DNA of 64,000 nucleotides from Brevibacterium iodinum ATCC 49514 (GCF_900169265.1 NZ_FXYX01000001.1:372001-436000); one strand, 5' to 3'; counted from the first letter of the stretch, positions 8,469 through 17,467 are shown. A program made the numbers and translations. The notes: generated by a model not told the origin, from the letters alone.

Positions 8469-9881
8469 GTGCCTGAATCACAGTCTTCGCAGCCCGCCGA
8501 GTCAGCGTCCGCCTCGGCCCCCGGCGCTTCCGCCACGACGTCCACCGGTCTCAAGGTGGGGATGAAGCCCCGCCACCTGGTGATGATGAGCCTCGGCTCG
8601 GCGATCGGCGCCGGTCTCTTCGTCGGCTCCGGTGCCGGAGTGCAGGCGGCTGGTCCCGCCGTGCTCATCTCCTACGTCGCCGCGGGTCTCATCGTCATCT
8701 TCGTCATGCGGGCGTTGGGCGAACTCGTCGCCGCCGACCCGAATCCGGGTGCGTTCTCGCACTATGCGGGCAAGGCCATGGGCCCGGCCGCGGCCTTCGC
8801 CGTCGGCGCTCTGTGGTGGGTGCAGCTGTGCCTCGTCGTCGCCGCCGAGGCCACCGCCGCCGCGCAGATCGCCGCCTCCTATATCCCTGCCGTCCCACAG
8901 TGGGTCATCGCCTTGGCGATCATGCTCGTCTTCACTGCCATCAACCTCACCACTTCGGGCAGCTTCGGTGAGTTCGAGTTCTGGTTCTCGCTCATCAAGG
9001 TCGCCTTCGTCGTCCTCTTCGTCGTCCTCGGTGCCGCATACCTGTTCGGGTGGACCCCGGCCGAACCGCCCGCGCAGATCTTCGCCGACGGGTTCATGCC
9101 CACCGGCATCTCCGGCATCGCCGCCGGACTGCTCGTCGTCGCGTTCGCCTTCGGCGGCATCGAGATCGTTGCGGTCGCCGCGGCCGAGACCGCGAACCCC
9201 GAACGCAGCGTCTCCCAGGCGATCAAGACGATCGTGTGGCGCATCCTGTTCCTCTACATCGGGTCGGTGGCGATCATCGTCCTCGTGCTGCCGTGGACGG
9301 ACGACCGCCTGGCAGAGTCCCCCTTCGTGGCCGTTCTCGAGACCGCGGGACTGCCGTTCATCGCCTCGCTGCTGGCCGCGGTCATCGTCATCGCGCTGCT
9401 GTCGTCGATGAACGCGAACATCTACGGAGCGTCCCGGATGTCGTTCTCGATGTCGCAGCGGTCCATGCTGCCCCGCGGGCTCGGCCGCACCAATCGCCGC
9501 GGTGTGCCCGTGGCAGCAGTGCTGGCCACCTCGGCGTTCGGCTTCGTCGCCGTCGCGCTCAACTATTTCTGGGCCGCCGAGGTCCTCGGGGTCCTTCTCA
9601 ACATCGTCGGCTCCACGCTCATCGTCACCTGGGTCGCCACCCTCGTATCGCAGATCGTTCTGCGTCGTCGCGCCGAGGCGGCCGGTCAGTCCCTGCCGCT
9701 GCGCATGTGGGGCTACCCATTGCTGTCGTATGTCACTCTGGCCGGAATCGCTGTGATCATCGGGCTCGGCCTGACCGTCGAATCCGTGCGCTTCCAGATC
9801 GTCGGCACGCTCATCTTCGTCGTCGCGCTCTACCTCATCGGCCTCATCGTCACGAAGCGTCACCCGAACGCGAAGGTCTGA
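8469..9881 (+). CDS. Amino-acid permease, APC/AAT type (GabP/AnsP-like)
   Basis: A 470-residue, roughly 12-helix permease. After a Ser/Ala-rich N-terminus, LKVGMKPRHLVMMSLGSAIGAGLFVGSG is the amino-acid transporter (AAT) signature with the unwound helix 1; FAFGGIEIVAVAAAETANPERSV is the conserved segment before helix 7, seen in GabP, AnsP and proline permeases. Substrate is probably an amino acid such as GABA, proline or asparagine; it cannot be fixed from sequence. A GTG start is chosen because TAGACT sits six bases upstream. The gene stands alone between two terminators or gaps. Confidence 0.87.
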   Translation: MPESQSSQPAESASASAPGASATTSTGLKVGMKPRHLVMMSLGSAIGAGLFVGSGAGVQAAGPAVLISYVAAGLIVIFVMRALGELVAADPNPGAFSHYAGKAMGPAAAFAVGALWWVQLCLVVAAEATAAAQIAASYIPAVPQWVIALAIMLVFTAINLTTSGSFGEFEFWFSLIKVAFVVLFVVLGAAYLFGWTPAEPPAQIFADGFMPTGISGIAAGLLVVAFAFGGIEIVAVAAAETANPERSVSQAIKTIVWRILFLYIGSVAIIVLVLPWTDDRLAESPFVAVLETAGLPFIASLLAAVIVIALLSSMNANIYGASRMSFSMSQRSMLPRGLGRTNRRGVPVAAVLATSAFGFVAVALNYFWAAEVLGVLLNIVGSTLIVTWVATLVSQIVLRRRAEAAGQSLPLRMWGYPLLSYVTLAGIAVIIGLGLTVESVRFQIVGTLIFVVALYLIGLIVTKRHPNAKV

Positions 9882-10038
9882 GCCCGCCGTTCACCGCCAC
9901 CGAGGCGGCTGTCGGCTTCCGTGCCCGGACCGCGGCGTTCCCCCGCTGCAGTCCCCCGCCGCCGGACCGCGGGAGTCCCCGTCGGCCGGTGTTCAGTCTC
10001 AGCCTTCGTCCGGTGAAGGCGTCTGCGCTCGTCGAGAC

Positions 10039-11184
10039 TCAATCGACAAGTGCGTCCAATGCAGCAACGAGTTCCCGCAGAGCGTGGGCTGAATCTGCCG
10101 ATTCCGCCCAGCCGGCGAGCATGTTCCGGGTCTGGCCCATGTGCCGGGCAAAGTGCCTGCCCGCATAGTTCGTCACGTCGATCGGCACGATCCTCTCGAC
10201 TGCTTCGAGGACGACGTGCGCGGCGGAACCGAACACGGGAACCGGCACCCCGAGGCGGGTCCGCACGGCCTCGCTCGCAGCCTTCGCAGGGCGGTCAAGG
10301 TGTGATTTCAGTGCGACCCAGCTGCCGTTGCGGACGCTGAGTTCCGCGACGAAGGGAATGAACACCGTCGGCGGCAGAAGCACGGCCTTCATCGGCACCG
10401 GCAGTACGAGTCGACCCAGCCTGCTGACAAGCGCACGCACCGCGGTCGACGGTCCTGCGACGAAGAACCGGGGCGCACCTGCAGGTGCCCAGAACGTCAC
10501 TTCATGCCCGGGTTCGGCCTTTCTGCCGACCACTCCGTCGAGACCGCCGGTTGTGAGCACCCCTCCGTCGGCCTCCCCGGCACGGCTGCCCTCAGCGCGC
10601 ACAACCTCAGCCGGAGCGCCTGGGTCCAGTCGCTCGGACAGGAACGCGGGTCCGAATATGACTGCTTGAGCGCCGGGGAAGACTGCTTGTGCTCGATCGA
10701 GGTCTCCCTCGACCTGGCTCGTCGTCGCAATGAACGCGGGCAAGATGTCCCGAATCGCCGAGACCACCTCTGCGTCGAGATCATCCGGCCGAGTCGTGAG
10801 CACGATGAGGTCCCATCTGCCATCGGCGGCAGCATGATCCCAGTCTGTGATCGTCACCCGCCGAGTCGCGGCCACTCTAGTCACCGACCAGCCACTGCCC
10901 GTGCTCGCTTGACTGCCTTCAGCTCCCCCGGTTTCTCCCCCGTTTTCTCGCCCGGTTGCTCCCCTGTTGTTGCCTCCGGCTCGCCCGCTTCTTTCCCTGC
11001 AGCTGCCGTGTCCGACTCCCACCTGGCCGGAATACGTCGGGTCGAAGGTGCTCACGCGCCGCGGAAAGGCCGTCCGCCCATTGGGACCAGCCGTGCGGGA
11101 GACGACGGCGACCTCATGGGCATCGGTGAAGAGCGCGGCCCCGGCGATGCCGATGGCACCAGCCCCTTGGAAGAGGACTCTCAC
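10039..11184 (-). CDS. Ketopantoate-reductase-like (ApbA/PanE fold) protein with a low-complexity insert
   Basis: The 381-residue product starts RVLFQGAGAIGIAGAALF, a dinucleotide-binding Gly motif as in ApbA/PanE, and has LIVLTTRPDDLDA where PanE has the end of the Rossmann sheet. Residues about 55-100 are Gly/Ser/Arg rich and look like an insert. The C-terminal half is alpha-helical in character, but I cannot place the PanE catalytic lysine with confidence, so pantothenate synthesis should not be assumed. GTG 11184 is preceded by AGGAAGGA. It lies 84 bases upstream of ispF in the opposite sense of conserved synteny and belongs to the inserted block. Confidence 0.65.
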   Translation of the reverse strand: MRVLFQGAGAIGIAGAALFTDAHEVAVVSRTAGPNGRTAFPRRVSTFDPTYSGQVGVGHGSCRERSGRAGGNNRGATGRENGGETGGAEGSQASTGSGWSVTRVAATRRVTITDWDHAAADGRWDLIVLTTRPDDLDAEVVSAIRDILPAFIATTSQVEGDLDRAQAVFPGAQAVIFGPAFLSERLDPGAPAEVVRAEGSRAGEADGGVLTTGGLDGVVGRKAEPGHEVTFWAPAGAPRFFVAGPSTAVRALVSRLGRLVLPVPMKAVLLPPTVFIPFVAELSVRNGSWVALKSHLDRPAKAASEAVRTRLGVPVPVFGSAAHVVLEAVERIVPIDVTNYAGRHFARHMGQTRNMLAGWAESADSAHALRELVAALDALVD

Positions 11185-11268
11185 TGTTTGATCCTTCCTC
11201 GGCGCACCTGATTCGGTTCGATCAGAGAAGTGCGTTTGCCTCGATTAGGGTGGTTCAGAGCTGTTGAA

Positions 11269-11757
11269 TCAGTTCGGATGAATCAGCACGGTGGCGATGG
11301 CGGCGATTCCTTCGCCTCGACCGGTCAGTCCGAGTCCGTCAGAGGTTGTACCGGAGAGCGACACGGGTGCGCCGGCGGCTGCCGACAGAACTTGTTGGGC
11401 CTCAGCACGGCGGGTGCCGATCTTCGGTCGATTGCCGATCACCTGGAGGGAGATGTTTCCGATCTCGAAACCGGCCGCGCGCACGATGCGGGCCGCCTCG
11501 GCGAGCAGCACCGAACCCGAGGCACCGGCGAATTCCGGACGATCGACCCCGAAGTGCTCACCGAGGTCGCCGAGCCCCGCGGCGGAGAACAGCGCGTCGC
11601 AGCAGGCATGAGCGGCCACATCGGAGTCCGAGTGTCCTTCGAGCCCTCGTTCGCCCGGCCACAGCAGTCCCGCAATCCACAGCTCGCGCGCAGGATCGAC
11701 GGCAAAAGCATGGACATCGACACCGGTGCCGATACGGGGAATGACCTGATTCATCAC
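11269..11757 (-). CDS. ispF: 2-C-methyl-D-erythritol 2,4-cyclodiphosphate synthase
   Basis: IspF, 162 residues, converts CDP-methylerythritol phosphate derivative to the cyclic diphosphate in the non-mevalonate isoprenoid pathway. The zinc ligands are in GTGVDVHAF (Asp14, His16) and in [12 protein letters not shown]; the C-terminal [19 protein letters not shown] is the trimer-interface signature. Length is normal. Its first codons overlap the end of ispD by four bases, so ispD-ispF are coupled, and carD overlaps ispD in turn. Confidence 0.95.
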   Translation of the reverse strand: MMNQVIPRIGTGVDVHAFAVDPARELWIAGLLWPGERGLEGHSDSDVAAHACCDALFSAAGLGDLGEHFGVDRPEFAGASGSVLLAEAARIVRAAGFEIGNISLQVIGNRPKIGTRRAEAQQVLSAAAGAPVSLSGTTSDGLGLTGRGEGIAAIATVLIHPN

Positions 11758-12743
11758 GCCTCCTTCGCCGAATCCAAACCATCTGCTCCGTGGACTTCAG
11801 CTCGGTCGCGCATTCGGGCGAGCTGTTCCGCAAGGACGAGGTCGAGCGGATAGGTGATCTTCAGCGCTTCCTCGTCACCGTCGACGGCGACAATGTCGAC
11901 GCCGAGGCGTTCGACCAGCCCCGCGTCGTCCGTCGGCAGCGCTCTGCCCAGCCGGTCGGCCAAGGGCGTCGAGCCCGCACCATCGGTTGGGCAAGTGTCA
12001 TCGGTCGCGACAGTGCCGTCGGCCAAGCCAGCCCCGTCGGCTGCGAACTCGCGATGGGCCCGCCGGAGCACCTCGGCACGGAATCCTTGAGGTGGCTGGA
12101 CTCGTCGCAACTGGGCCCGCTCGAGGTCGCCCCGCACCACTGCACGCGCGCCAGGGCCCTCAGTCACTGCCGCAATTGGATTGTCTGGTCGATCCGCGGT
12201 GGTTTCAGCGCCAAAATCGCCGTGGATCGACCCGACAATTCCGTCAGAAGCGCCCCCCGCGCCCGTGCCTGCGCTCGGTTCCGCACCGCCGGCCCCGTGC
12301 GGAACGACCCTCCGAACGGTATCGATCATCGGCAGAACCGGAACGACCGCCTCGGCGCCGGATTGCAGCGCGGCGACCACTCGGGTGAACACCTCGGTCG
12401 GGGTCAGACACCTTGCCGCATCATGAACGAGAACGAACTCCGCACCTCGGTTAAGTTTCAAGGCTGTTTGCACCGAAGAACTGCGATCATTGCCACCTGC
12501 TACGGCTGTAATTGAAATTTCGCATTTCATCCGCGTGGCTGCTTCGGCGATTTCTTCTTGCGCCTGCAAAAGAAAATCCTCGGGAGCGGCCACCACGATT
12601 GCGGAGGCGACTCCCGAGGAGATGATCGTCGCGAGGCTGCGCGCCAGAAGGGTCCGTCCGTTCACACGGACGAAAGCCTTCGGCTCATGGCAGCCCAGAC
12701 GGGATCCCGACCCTGCGGCCGGGATGATGACACAGGTGCTCAG
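11754..12743 (-). CDS. ispD: 2-C-methyl-D-erythritol 4-phosphate cytidylyltransferase with apparent CTG start
   Basis: IspD transfers CMP to methylerythritol phosphate. The essential CTP-binding stretch [12 protein letters not shown] followed by EPKAF lies upstream of the first ordinary start codon in frame (GTG 12665), so translation must begin earlier. Upstream, the frame contains no ATG, GTG or TTG; the best candidate is CTG 12743-12741 in a CTGA overlap with the carD stop, giving 329 residues. The rest has [10 protein letters not shown] and a C-terminal domain. A Gly/Ala-rich insert of about 80 residues (roughly 150-230) makes it longer than the usual 230 residues. Identity is certain; the start is inference. 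Confidence 0.9.
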   Translation of the reverse strand: MSTCVIIPAAGSGSRLGCHEPKAFVRVNGRTLLARSLATIISSGVASAIVVAAPEDFLLQAQEEIAEAATRMKCEISITAVAGGNDRSSSVQTALKLNRGAEFVLVHDAARCLTPTEVFTRVVAALQSGAEAVVPVLPMIDTVRRVVPHGAGGAEPSAGTGAGGASDGIVGSIHGDFGAETTADRPDNPIAAVTEGPGARAVVRGDLERAQLRRVQPPQGFRAEVLRRAHREFAADGAGLADGTVATDDTCPTDGAGSTPLADRLGRALPTDDAGLVERLGVDIVAVDGDEEALKITYPLDLVLAEQLARMRDRAEVHGADGLDSAKEA

Positions 12744-13222
12744 GATGCAAGCACTTCGTCCAGCAGAGCTTCTGCTTCGGACTCTTCCTTCTTCTCGGCC
12801 AGTGCGAGTTCGGAAACGAGGATCTGGCGAGCCTTCGAGAGCATGCGCTTCTCACCGGTTGACAGGCCGCGGTCCTGCTCTCGGCGCCAGAGGTCACGGA
12901 CGACCTCGGCCACCTTGATGACGTCACCGGACTGCAGCTTCTCGACATTGGCCTTGTACCGACGGGACCAGTTCGCGGGCTCTTCGACGAATTCGGCACG
13001 CAGGACGTTGAAGACCTTCTCAACGCCTTCTTCACCGACGACATCTCGCACACCGACCAGATCGCAGTTCTCTGCCGGAACTTCGATCACGAGATCGCCA
13101 TGGGCGACCTGGAGCTTGAGATACAGCTTCTCCTCACCTTTGATGGCACGTTTCTTGATTTCTTGGATTGTCGCTGCACCGTGATGTGGATAGACAACAG
13201 TGTCGCCGACCTGGAAACTCAT
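12740..13222 (-). CDS. carD: CarD-family RNA-polymerase-binding regulator
   Basis: Essential actinobacterial regulator that binds the RNA polymerase beta subunit and stabilises open promoter complexes, notably at rRNA promoters. The 160-residue protein shows the N-terminal Tudor-like domain ([19 protein letters not shown]), then a helical DNA-binding domain with [26 protein letters not shown], including the tryptophan used for DNA melting. ATG 13222 follows GAAGAGA. The stop overlaps the inferred CTG start of ispD. The order carD-ispD-ispF matches Rv3583c-Rv3581c. Confidence 0.96.
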   Translation of the reverse strand: MSFQVGDTVVYPHHGAATIQEIKKRAIKGEEKLYLKLQVAHGDLVIEVPAENCDLVGVRDVVGEEGVEKVFNVLRAEFVEEPANWSRRYKANVEKLQSGDVIKVAEVVRDLWRREQDRGLSTGEKRMLSKARQILVSELALAEKKEESEAEALLDEVLAS

Positions 13223-13574
13223 ATTCTCTTCAAACCCCTTTCGCGGAATACCAGTTTACCATGAGGCTCGCCACAGAAATCGTTCAGGTCAGCGAATCTT
13301 CATGCTAGGCTCCGCCTCTGCCGCACGCCGTGATGAGCCCGGCTGCCGCCTCTGCCAGCGAGAACATCGGGAGAGGGCGCTTTGCCGAGAAGCTCGGCAG
13401 CGAACCTCGACCGACCGCGACGCAGGCCGAACTTCGCTGCCTCTTCACCGAAACTTCAACCGCGACGCGCCCGAGCGTCGCGGAACCTCGTCCACTCCGA
13501 CCACCCGGTTCTACAGCGGGTCAAAAACCGGGTAGTATACAGACTGATCTTGTATTGCCACTTCAAGGAGCATA
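13223..13574. other. Divergent intergenic region carD / lpqE
   Basis: About 350 bases between divergent genes. It holds the carD -10 (13253-13258), a small 6-bp hairpin at 13384-13398, and near 13530 the AT-richer stretch GGGTAGTATACAGACTG, which probably contains the promoter for the lipoprotein gene. No credible reading frame was found. Confidence 0.5.
13253..13258 (-). promoter_or_regulatory. Probable -10 of carD
   Basis: TAAACT on the minus strand, about 30 bases before the carD ATG, leaving a short leader that contains the GAAGAGA ribosome-binding site. A clear -35 is not seen. Confidence 0.45.
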
Positions 13575-14138
13575 ATGAAACGGCACAACCGCGCGGCTCT
13601 CGCCGTTGCCGCACTCGCTCTCGTTATCCCCGTCAGCGGATGTGCAAGCCTGCTGTCTCCCCATCAGACCGCCGAATACCACTACAACGGCGGCGATGGA
13701 GCCTCGGGAGCCGTCGGCGACGTCGAGGTCCGTGGGCTCATGCTCATCACGGATCAGGAGAGCTCCGGTCCGGCTCAGCTGTTCTTCACCCTCATCAACA
13801 AGGGTGATTCCACCGCCAAGGTATCCATCGAGGTCGCCGACACCACGGTGAGCGAATCGATCAAGGCCGGCGACACCTTCGTCCAGGACCCGAAGAGCCC
13901 CGAGACCTCGTCCAAGGAAGTTGTCACCGTCGACAGCCTCAAGGCGAAGCCCGGCGACCTCGTCGACATCACCGTCAAGAACGGCAGCGAAGAGAAGGTC
14001 CTCGAAACCCAGCTCCTCACCGACACCCTGCCGTACTACAACGAGTACGTGCCGTCGGAATCACCGTCCGAGTCCCCTTCGGACATGCCGACCGAGGATG
14101 CAGGTTCCGCGGAAGGAACCGCAACGGCCAACGGCTGA
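13575..14138 (+). CDS. LpqE-like surface lipoprotein
   Basis: A 187-residue exported lipoprotein. The signal peptide has a basic start (MKRHNR), a hydrophobic core and a lipobox ending VSGC, so Cys23 or so is lipidated. The body is a beta-rich domain (GDVEVRGLMLITDQESSGPAQLFFTLINKG) resembling the DUF461/PCuAC-like fold of mycobacterial LpqE. The C-terminal 30 residues are Ser/Pro/Glu rich. Location next to and divergent from carD matches Rv3584. Function in this family is not settled; metal or wall association has been suggested for relatives. AAGGAG precedes the ATG. Confidence 0.85.
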   Translation: MKRHNRAALAVAALALVIPVSGCASLLSPHQTAEYHYNGGDGASGAVGDVEVRGLMLITDQESSGPAQLFFTLINKGDSTAKVSIEVADTTVSESIKAGDTFVQDPKSPETSSKEVVTVDSLKAKPGDLVDITVKNGSEEKVLETQLLTDTLPYYNEYVPSESPSESPSDMPTEDAGSAEGTATANG

Positions 14139-14180
14139 TCCGTCTTCCTCGAGCACCGGGACCAATCCCGCGCGGGAGCA

Positions 14181-14219
14181 CAGAAGGAGCCGCTCACATC
14201 ATGTGAGCGGCTCCTTCTG
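14181..14219. terminator. Bidirectional terminator lpqE / regX3
   Basis: Nineteen-base arms (14181-14199 and 14201-14219) are perfect inverted repeats separated by one base. Seen between the convergent lipoprotein and regX3 genes, the hairpin can terminate both; CTTCTG follows in each direction. Confidence 0.8.
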
Positions 14220-14292
14220 CATTCACGTCCGGCCAGCCGTTTCCGGTCTCACGAACCCGACCTCACCAACCCGGCTTCGCCGGTCGACGCCC

Positions 14293-14976
14293 TCAGGCTT
14301 CGAACTTGTACCCGAGCCCGCGCACCGTGGTGAGCAGACGCGGTTCCGAAGGGTTCTCCTCGATCTTCGCGCGCAGCCGCTTGACGTGGACGTCGAGAGT
14401 CTTCGTATCGCCCACGTAGTCCTCGCCCCAGATCCGGTCGATGAGCTGACCACGGGTCATCACGCGGCCGGAGTTGCGCACGAGGATCTCGAGCAGTTCG
14501 AACTCCTTGAGCGGCATGGACTGCTCTTCGCCACGCACGGACACGACGTGGCGTTCGACGTCGATGCGCACTCCCCCGGCCTCGAGCACGGACTCGTCCT
14601 TGAATTCCTCGGTCTCGACATTGCGGCGCAGCACGGCTCGCACGCGAGCCAGCAGCTCCCGCGAGGAGTACGGCTTCGTCACATAGTCATCGGCGCCGAG
14701 CTCGAGCCCCACGACCTTGTCGATCTCCGAGTCCTTGGCCGTGAGCATGATGATCGGCACATTGGACTTCGCGCGCAGCTCGCGGCACACCTCGGTGCCG
14801 GAAGCACCGGGCAGCATGAGATCGAGCAGGACCAGATCGGCGCCGGTGCGGTCGAACTCCGCCAGAGCCTTGAGCCCGTCATCGGCGACCGTCACCTCGT
14901 ACCCTTCCTTACCGAGCAGGTACGACAGCGGGTCCGAGAACGAATCTTCGTCCTCGACAAGCAGAATACGAGTCAC
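14293..14976 (-). CDS. regX3: Response regulator RegX3, OmpR/PhoB family
   Basis: A 227-residue response regulator. The receiver has EDE near the start, LVLLDLML with the phospho-acceptor Asp, MLTAKD and the KPYSSREL lysine. The C-terminal winged helix has MTRGQLIDRIWGEDYVGDTKTLDVHVKRLR. In mycobacteria, SenX3-RegX3 controls phosphate-starvation genes, and phoU next door supports the same role here. Start is GTG 14976; this GTGA overlaps the senX3 stop by four bases. It ends at a strong bidirectional terminator. Confidence 0.95.
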   Translation of the reverse strand: MTRILLVEDEDSFSDPLSYLLGKEGYEVTVADDGLKALAEFDRTGADLVLLDLMLPGASGTEVCRELRAKSNVPIIMLTAKDSEIDKVVGLELGADDYVTKPYSSRELLARVRAVLRRNVETEEFKDESVLEAGGVRIDVERHVVSVRGEEQSMPLKEFELLEILVRNSGRVMTRGQLIDRIWGEDYVGDTKTLDVHVKRLRAKIEENPSEPRLLTTVRGLGYKFEA

Positions 14977-16430
14977 GTTGTGAGCTTCCTTTGTTCGCTT
15001 TCTTCGGTCAGATCCTTGGGTGGGTCGGCGGTCGCCCCGCCGTCTCCATTATCACCGGAGGGCTCGTCGTTGTCGCCGGCCGGGCCGTCTGCGCCGGACC
15101 CAGCGGTTCCGTGCCCATCGTCATCCGCCGAGGCGGTCCCGACGGCGGCGTCTTCGTCCACCGAGGCGGACCCCGTGTGCTCGTCCTCTGTCGCCGAGGC
15201 GGCTCCGGTCAGTTCGTCATCATCCACCGAGGCGGTCCCGGTCGAATCCGCGGAATGTTCGATGAGGACACCGGCCGGGGCCGAATCGGCAGCGGAAGCT
15301 TCCGTCGCAGTTCCGGCCAGCGGGAGCACGATCGTGAATGTCGATCCCTTGTTCAGCTGGCTCCACACACGCACTTCACCGCCGTGGGTGGCGACGATGT
15401 GCTTGACGATGCTCAGCCCCAGCCCGGTGCCGCCGGTGATCCGGGAGCGCGCCGGGTCCACTCGGTAGAAGCGTTCGAAGACGCGCTCGGTGTCCTGGGC
15501 GGTCATGCCGATGCCCTGATCGGTCACGGCGATCTCGATGCGCTCGTCGACGAGGTCGACTCCGACGCCGACGCGGGTGCCCTCGGGCGAATAGTTCACG
15601 GCATTGTCGATGAGGTTGCGCACCGCGTTGACAAGGAGTTCGTAGTTGCCTTCGATGAGCAGATCGCTCGGCGGGGAGACCTCGATGTGGATGTTCTTGC
15701 CTTCCGCCCCTGTCCGGGCACGGTCAGCGGCATCGTCGACCACCTCGGCGACGGAGATCTTCTCGGTCGTCGCGGGAGTGGCGTGGTCCTGGACGCGGGA
15801 GAGGTCGATGATCTCCTGCACGAGCTGGGTCAGCCTCTTCGACTCCCGCTGCATCCGCCCGCCGAAGCGTTCGACAGCGGCCGGATCGTCGGCGAAGTCG
15901 GTGACCGCCTCGGCGAGCAGTGCCATCGCACCGATCGGCGTCTTGAGCTCGTGGGAGACGTTGGCGACGAAGTCACGGCGGACGGCGTCGACGCGCTTGG
16001 ATTCGGTCTGGTCGTCGCAGAGGACGAGGACGAAGGAGGTGCCCAAGGGAGCGACGCGGGCGTGGAGGTAGCGGATCACGGAATCGGAGTTCTCCCGTGT
16101 CTGTTCGAGGTCCATCTCTTCGATGAGACCGCGCGCGCGGACGCGGCCGACGACCCGCAGCATCTCGGGCGATGCCAGCGAATGCCCCCTGACCAGGCCG
16201 AAAGTGTATGCGGCCGGCGACGCCTTGACGACGTCGTCACCGGCGTCGATGACGATCGCAGCCGAGGGCAGGACGGCCAGCACTTCGGCGATGCCTTCGG
16301 GCAGGTCGTCCTCGGAATGCAGATCGGCAGCATCACGGGAGCGTTCGCTGAATCGGAACGCAAGAATTCCCGCTATACCCAGGCCCAGGCCGACGACGCC
16401 GGTCAGGACCGCCACGACTAAGAGATCCAC
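14973..16430 (-). CDS. senX3: Sensor histidine kinase SenX3 with repetitive acidic tail
   Basis: Phosphate-responsive sensor kinase. One N-terminal membrane helix (VDLLVVAVLTGVVGLGLGIAG), a PAS-like region, then the H-box FVANVSHELKTPIGAMALLAEA, an N-box with NLIDNAVNYS, and G boxes GIGM and GGTGLGLSIVKH. I place the start at GTG 16430 (485 residues) because TAAGCT lies seven bases upstream and SenX3 homologues begin directly with the helix; a 65-residue upstream extension from GTG 16625 is possible but looks non-native. After the kinase core come about 110 acidic Ala/Ser/Asp-rich residues with an 11-residue repeat, not expected in this family. Confidence 0.93.
   Translation of the reverse strand: MDLLVVAVLTGVVGLGLGIAGILAFRFSERSRDAADLHSEDDLPEGIAEVLAVLPSAAIVIDAGDDVVKASPAAYTFGLVRGHSLASPEMLRVVGRVRARGLIEEMDLEQTRENSDSVIRYLHARVAPLGTSFVLVLCDDQTESKRVDAVRRDFVANVSHELKTPIGAMALLAEAVTDFADDPAAVERFGGRMQRESKRLTQLVQEIIDLSRVQDHATPATTEKISVAEVVDDAADRARTGAEGKNIHIEVSPPSDLLIEGNYELLVNAVRNLIDNAVNYSPEGTRVGVGVDLVDERIEIAVTDQGIGMTAQDTERVFERFYRVDPARSRITGGTGLGLSIVKHIVATHGGEVRVWSQLNKGSTFTIVLPLAGTATEASAADSAPAGVLIEHSADSTGTASVDDDELTGAASATEDEHTGSASVDEDAAVGTASADDDGHGTAGSGADGPAGDNDEPSGDNGDGGATADPPKDLTEESEQRKLTT
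15128..15235 (-). repeat. 33-bp coding tandem repeat in the senX3 tail
   Basis: CCGAGGCGG recurs at 15128, 15161, 15194 and 15227, exactly 33 bases apart. In protein this gives four 11-residue units of the pattern G-x-A-S followed by acidic residues, such as GSASVDEDAAV and GTASADDDGHG. Confidence 0.85.
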
Positions 16431-16437
16431 AGCCTCA

Positions 16438-16443
16438 AGCTTA
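16438..16443 (-). promoter_or_regulatory. Probable -10 of a leaderless senX3 promoter
   Basis: TAAGCT on the minus strand followed by seven bases and GTG 16430. It supports the short form of SenX3. Confidence 0.5.
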
Positions 16444-16661
16444 GTCGGTGTCCATCGTCCCGGCGCACCGAATTCACTTCGGCTGGAAGTATTGCCGAGG
16501 AATTCACCTTCCCGTCTGGAGTAGTTCATTCGATCGTGCGATGCTGACGTCTGTGTGCCTGCGCTCCCTGCCGTTCCTGCCTTCTGCTTTCCCCCGCTGA
16601 GGGTGCGGATCGGAAGCGCCGGCACCCCTCATGACACCATGCACCGCCGACAGTCACTCCA

Positions 16662-16674
16662 GATTGTCACAATC
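16662..16674. promoter_or_regulatory. Palindrome upstream of phoU
   Basis: GATTG-TCA-CAATC is a perfect interrupted palindrome 22 bases before the phoU ATG, between divergent senX3 and phoU. It could be an operator or overlap the promoter. Confidence 0.35.
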
Positions 16675-16696
16675 GAGAGTTAAGGAACCGCAGTTC

Positions 16697-17359
16697 ATGC
16701 GCGAAGTCTTCAGAAACGAATTGGACGACCTGGCCACCCAGTTGGTCGGCATGTCCACCAAGGTCCTCGACGCCATCCGTCTGGCCAATCAGGCGCTGCA
16801 TTCGAATGATCTCGAGCTGGCGGAGCAGGTCATCGAGGCCGACTCCGTCATCGACAATATGCAGTTCACCCTCGATCAGCAGGCCGCCGATATGCTCGCC
16901 CTCCAGGCCCCGGTGGCCGCAGATCTGCGTGCCGTCATCGGTTCGCTGCGGATGTCGGCATCGCTCGAGCGCATGGGCGACCTCGCCCGTCACATCGCCC
17001 AGCAGGTGCGCATCCGCTATCCCGAGTCCGCAATCCCCGAGGGCTTCGAATCGACGTTCGCGCGGATGGGCGAGTCCGGTGAGAAGATCGCCGAGGCGAC
17101 GCAGAGCCTGCTCTCGAATCCCGGCCTGTCCGATGTGCCCACGATCAACGCCATCGACGAGGAGCTCGACGAACTCCACCTGAGCGTGTTCGGGAAGCTC
17201 GGCGAGGCTCCGGCCGGTTCGCTGGCTCCTCGCCATATCGCCGATGTCGCCCTGCTCTCTCGCTACTACGAGCGTTTTGGTGATCACGCGGTGTCCGTGT
17301 CGCAGAAGGTCGAGTACCTGCTCACCGGCAACTGGGAGCCCTACCTGTCGAAGAAGTGA
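16697..17359 (+). CDS. phoU: Phosphate-signalling protein PhoU
   Basis: A 220-residue helical protein made of two three-helix PhoU repeats. The first contains VIEADSVIDNMQ and ADLRAVIGSLRMSASLERMGDLARHIA, the second VPTINAIDEELDELH and LLSRYYERFGDHAVSVS; the E/D-x-x-x-D metal cluster segments typical of PhoU are in both. PhoU links phosphate transport to the sensor kinase and usually dampens Pho activation. The start at 16697 is preceded by TAAGGA; an upstream in-frame ATG at 16631 adds residues not found in the family. It is divergent from senX3. Confidence 0.95.
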   Translation: MREVFRNELDDLATQLVGMSTKVLDAIRLANQALHSNDLELAEQVIEADSVIDNMQFTLDQQAADMLALQAPVAADLRAVIGSLRMSASLERMGDLARHIAQQVRIRYPESAIPEGFESTFARMGESGEKIAEATQSLLSNPGLSDVPTINAIDEELDELHLSVFGKLGEAPAGSLAPRHIADVALLSRYYERFGDHAVSVSQKVEYLLTGNWEPYLSKK

Positions 17360-17389
17360 GGCCCGCGTCGCACGGACTCACGCACGTAC

Positions 17390-17415
17390 GCGCAGACCGC
17401 GCAGACCGCGCAGAC
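17390..17415. repeat. 9-bp triplicate GCGCAGACC
   Basis: Three consecutive copies of GCGCAGAC(C) directly before, and running into, the terminator stem. Confidence 0.6.
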
Positions 17416-17459
17416 GACGATCGCCGAGGTGGTTCTTCCACCTGGGCGATCGTCGTCTG
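17411..17459. terminator. Bidirectional terminator phoU / gpmA
   Basis: A 15-bp stem (17411-17425 with 17445-17459) plus an inner AGGTGG/CCACCT helix make a long hairpin between the convergent phoU and gpmA genes. Confidence 0.8.
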
Positions 17460-17467
17460 TGTCCGGC

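Noticed and set aside
11754..12665. ispD starting at GTG 12665
   Set aside because: This would remove the CTP-binding motif that every IspD needs.
14973..16625. Longer SenX3 starting at GTG 16625
   Set aside because: The extra 65 residues are not homologous to SenX3 N-termini, and a TAnnnT hexamer fits the shorter start.
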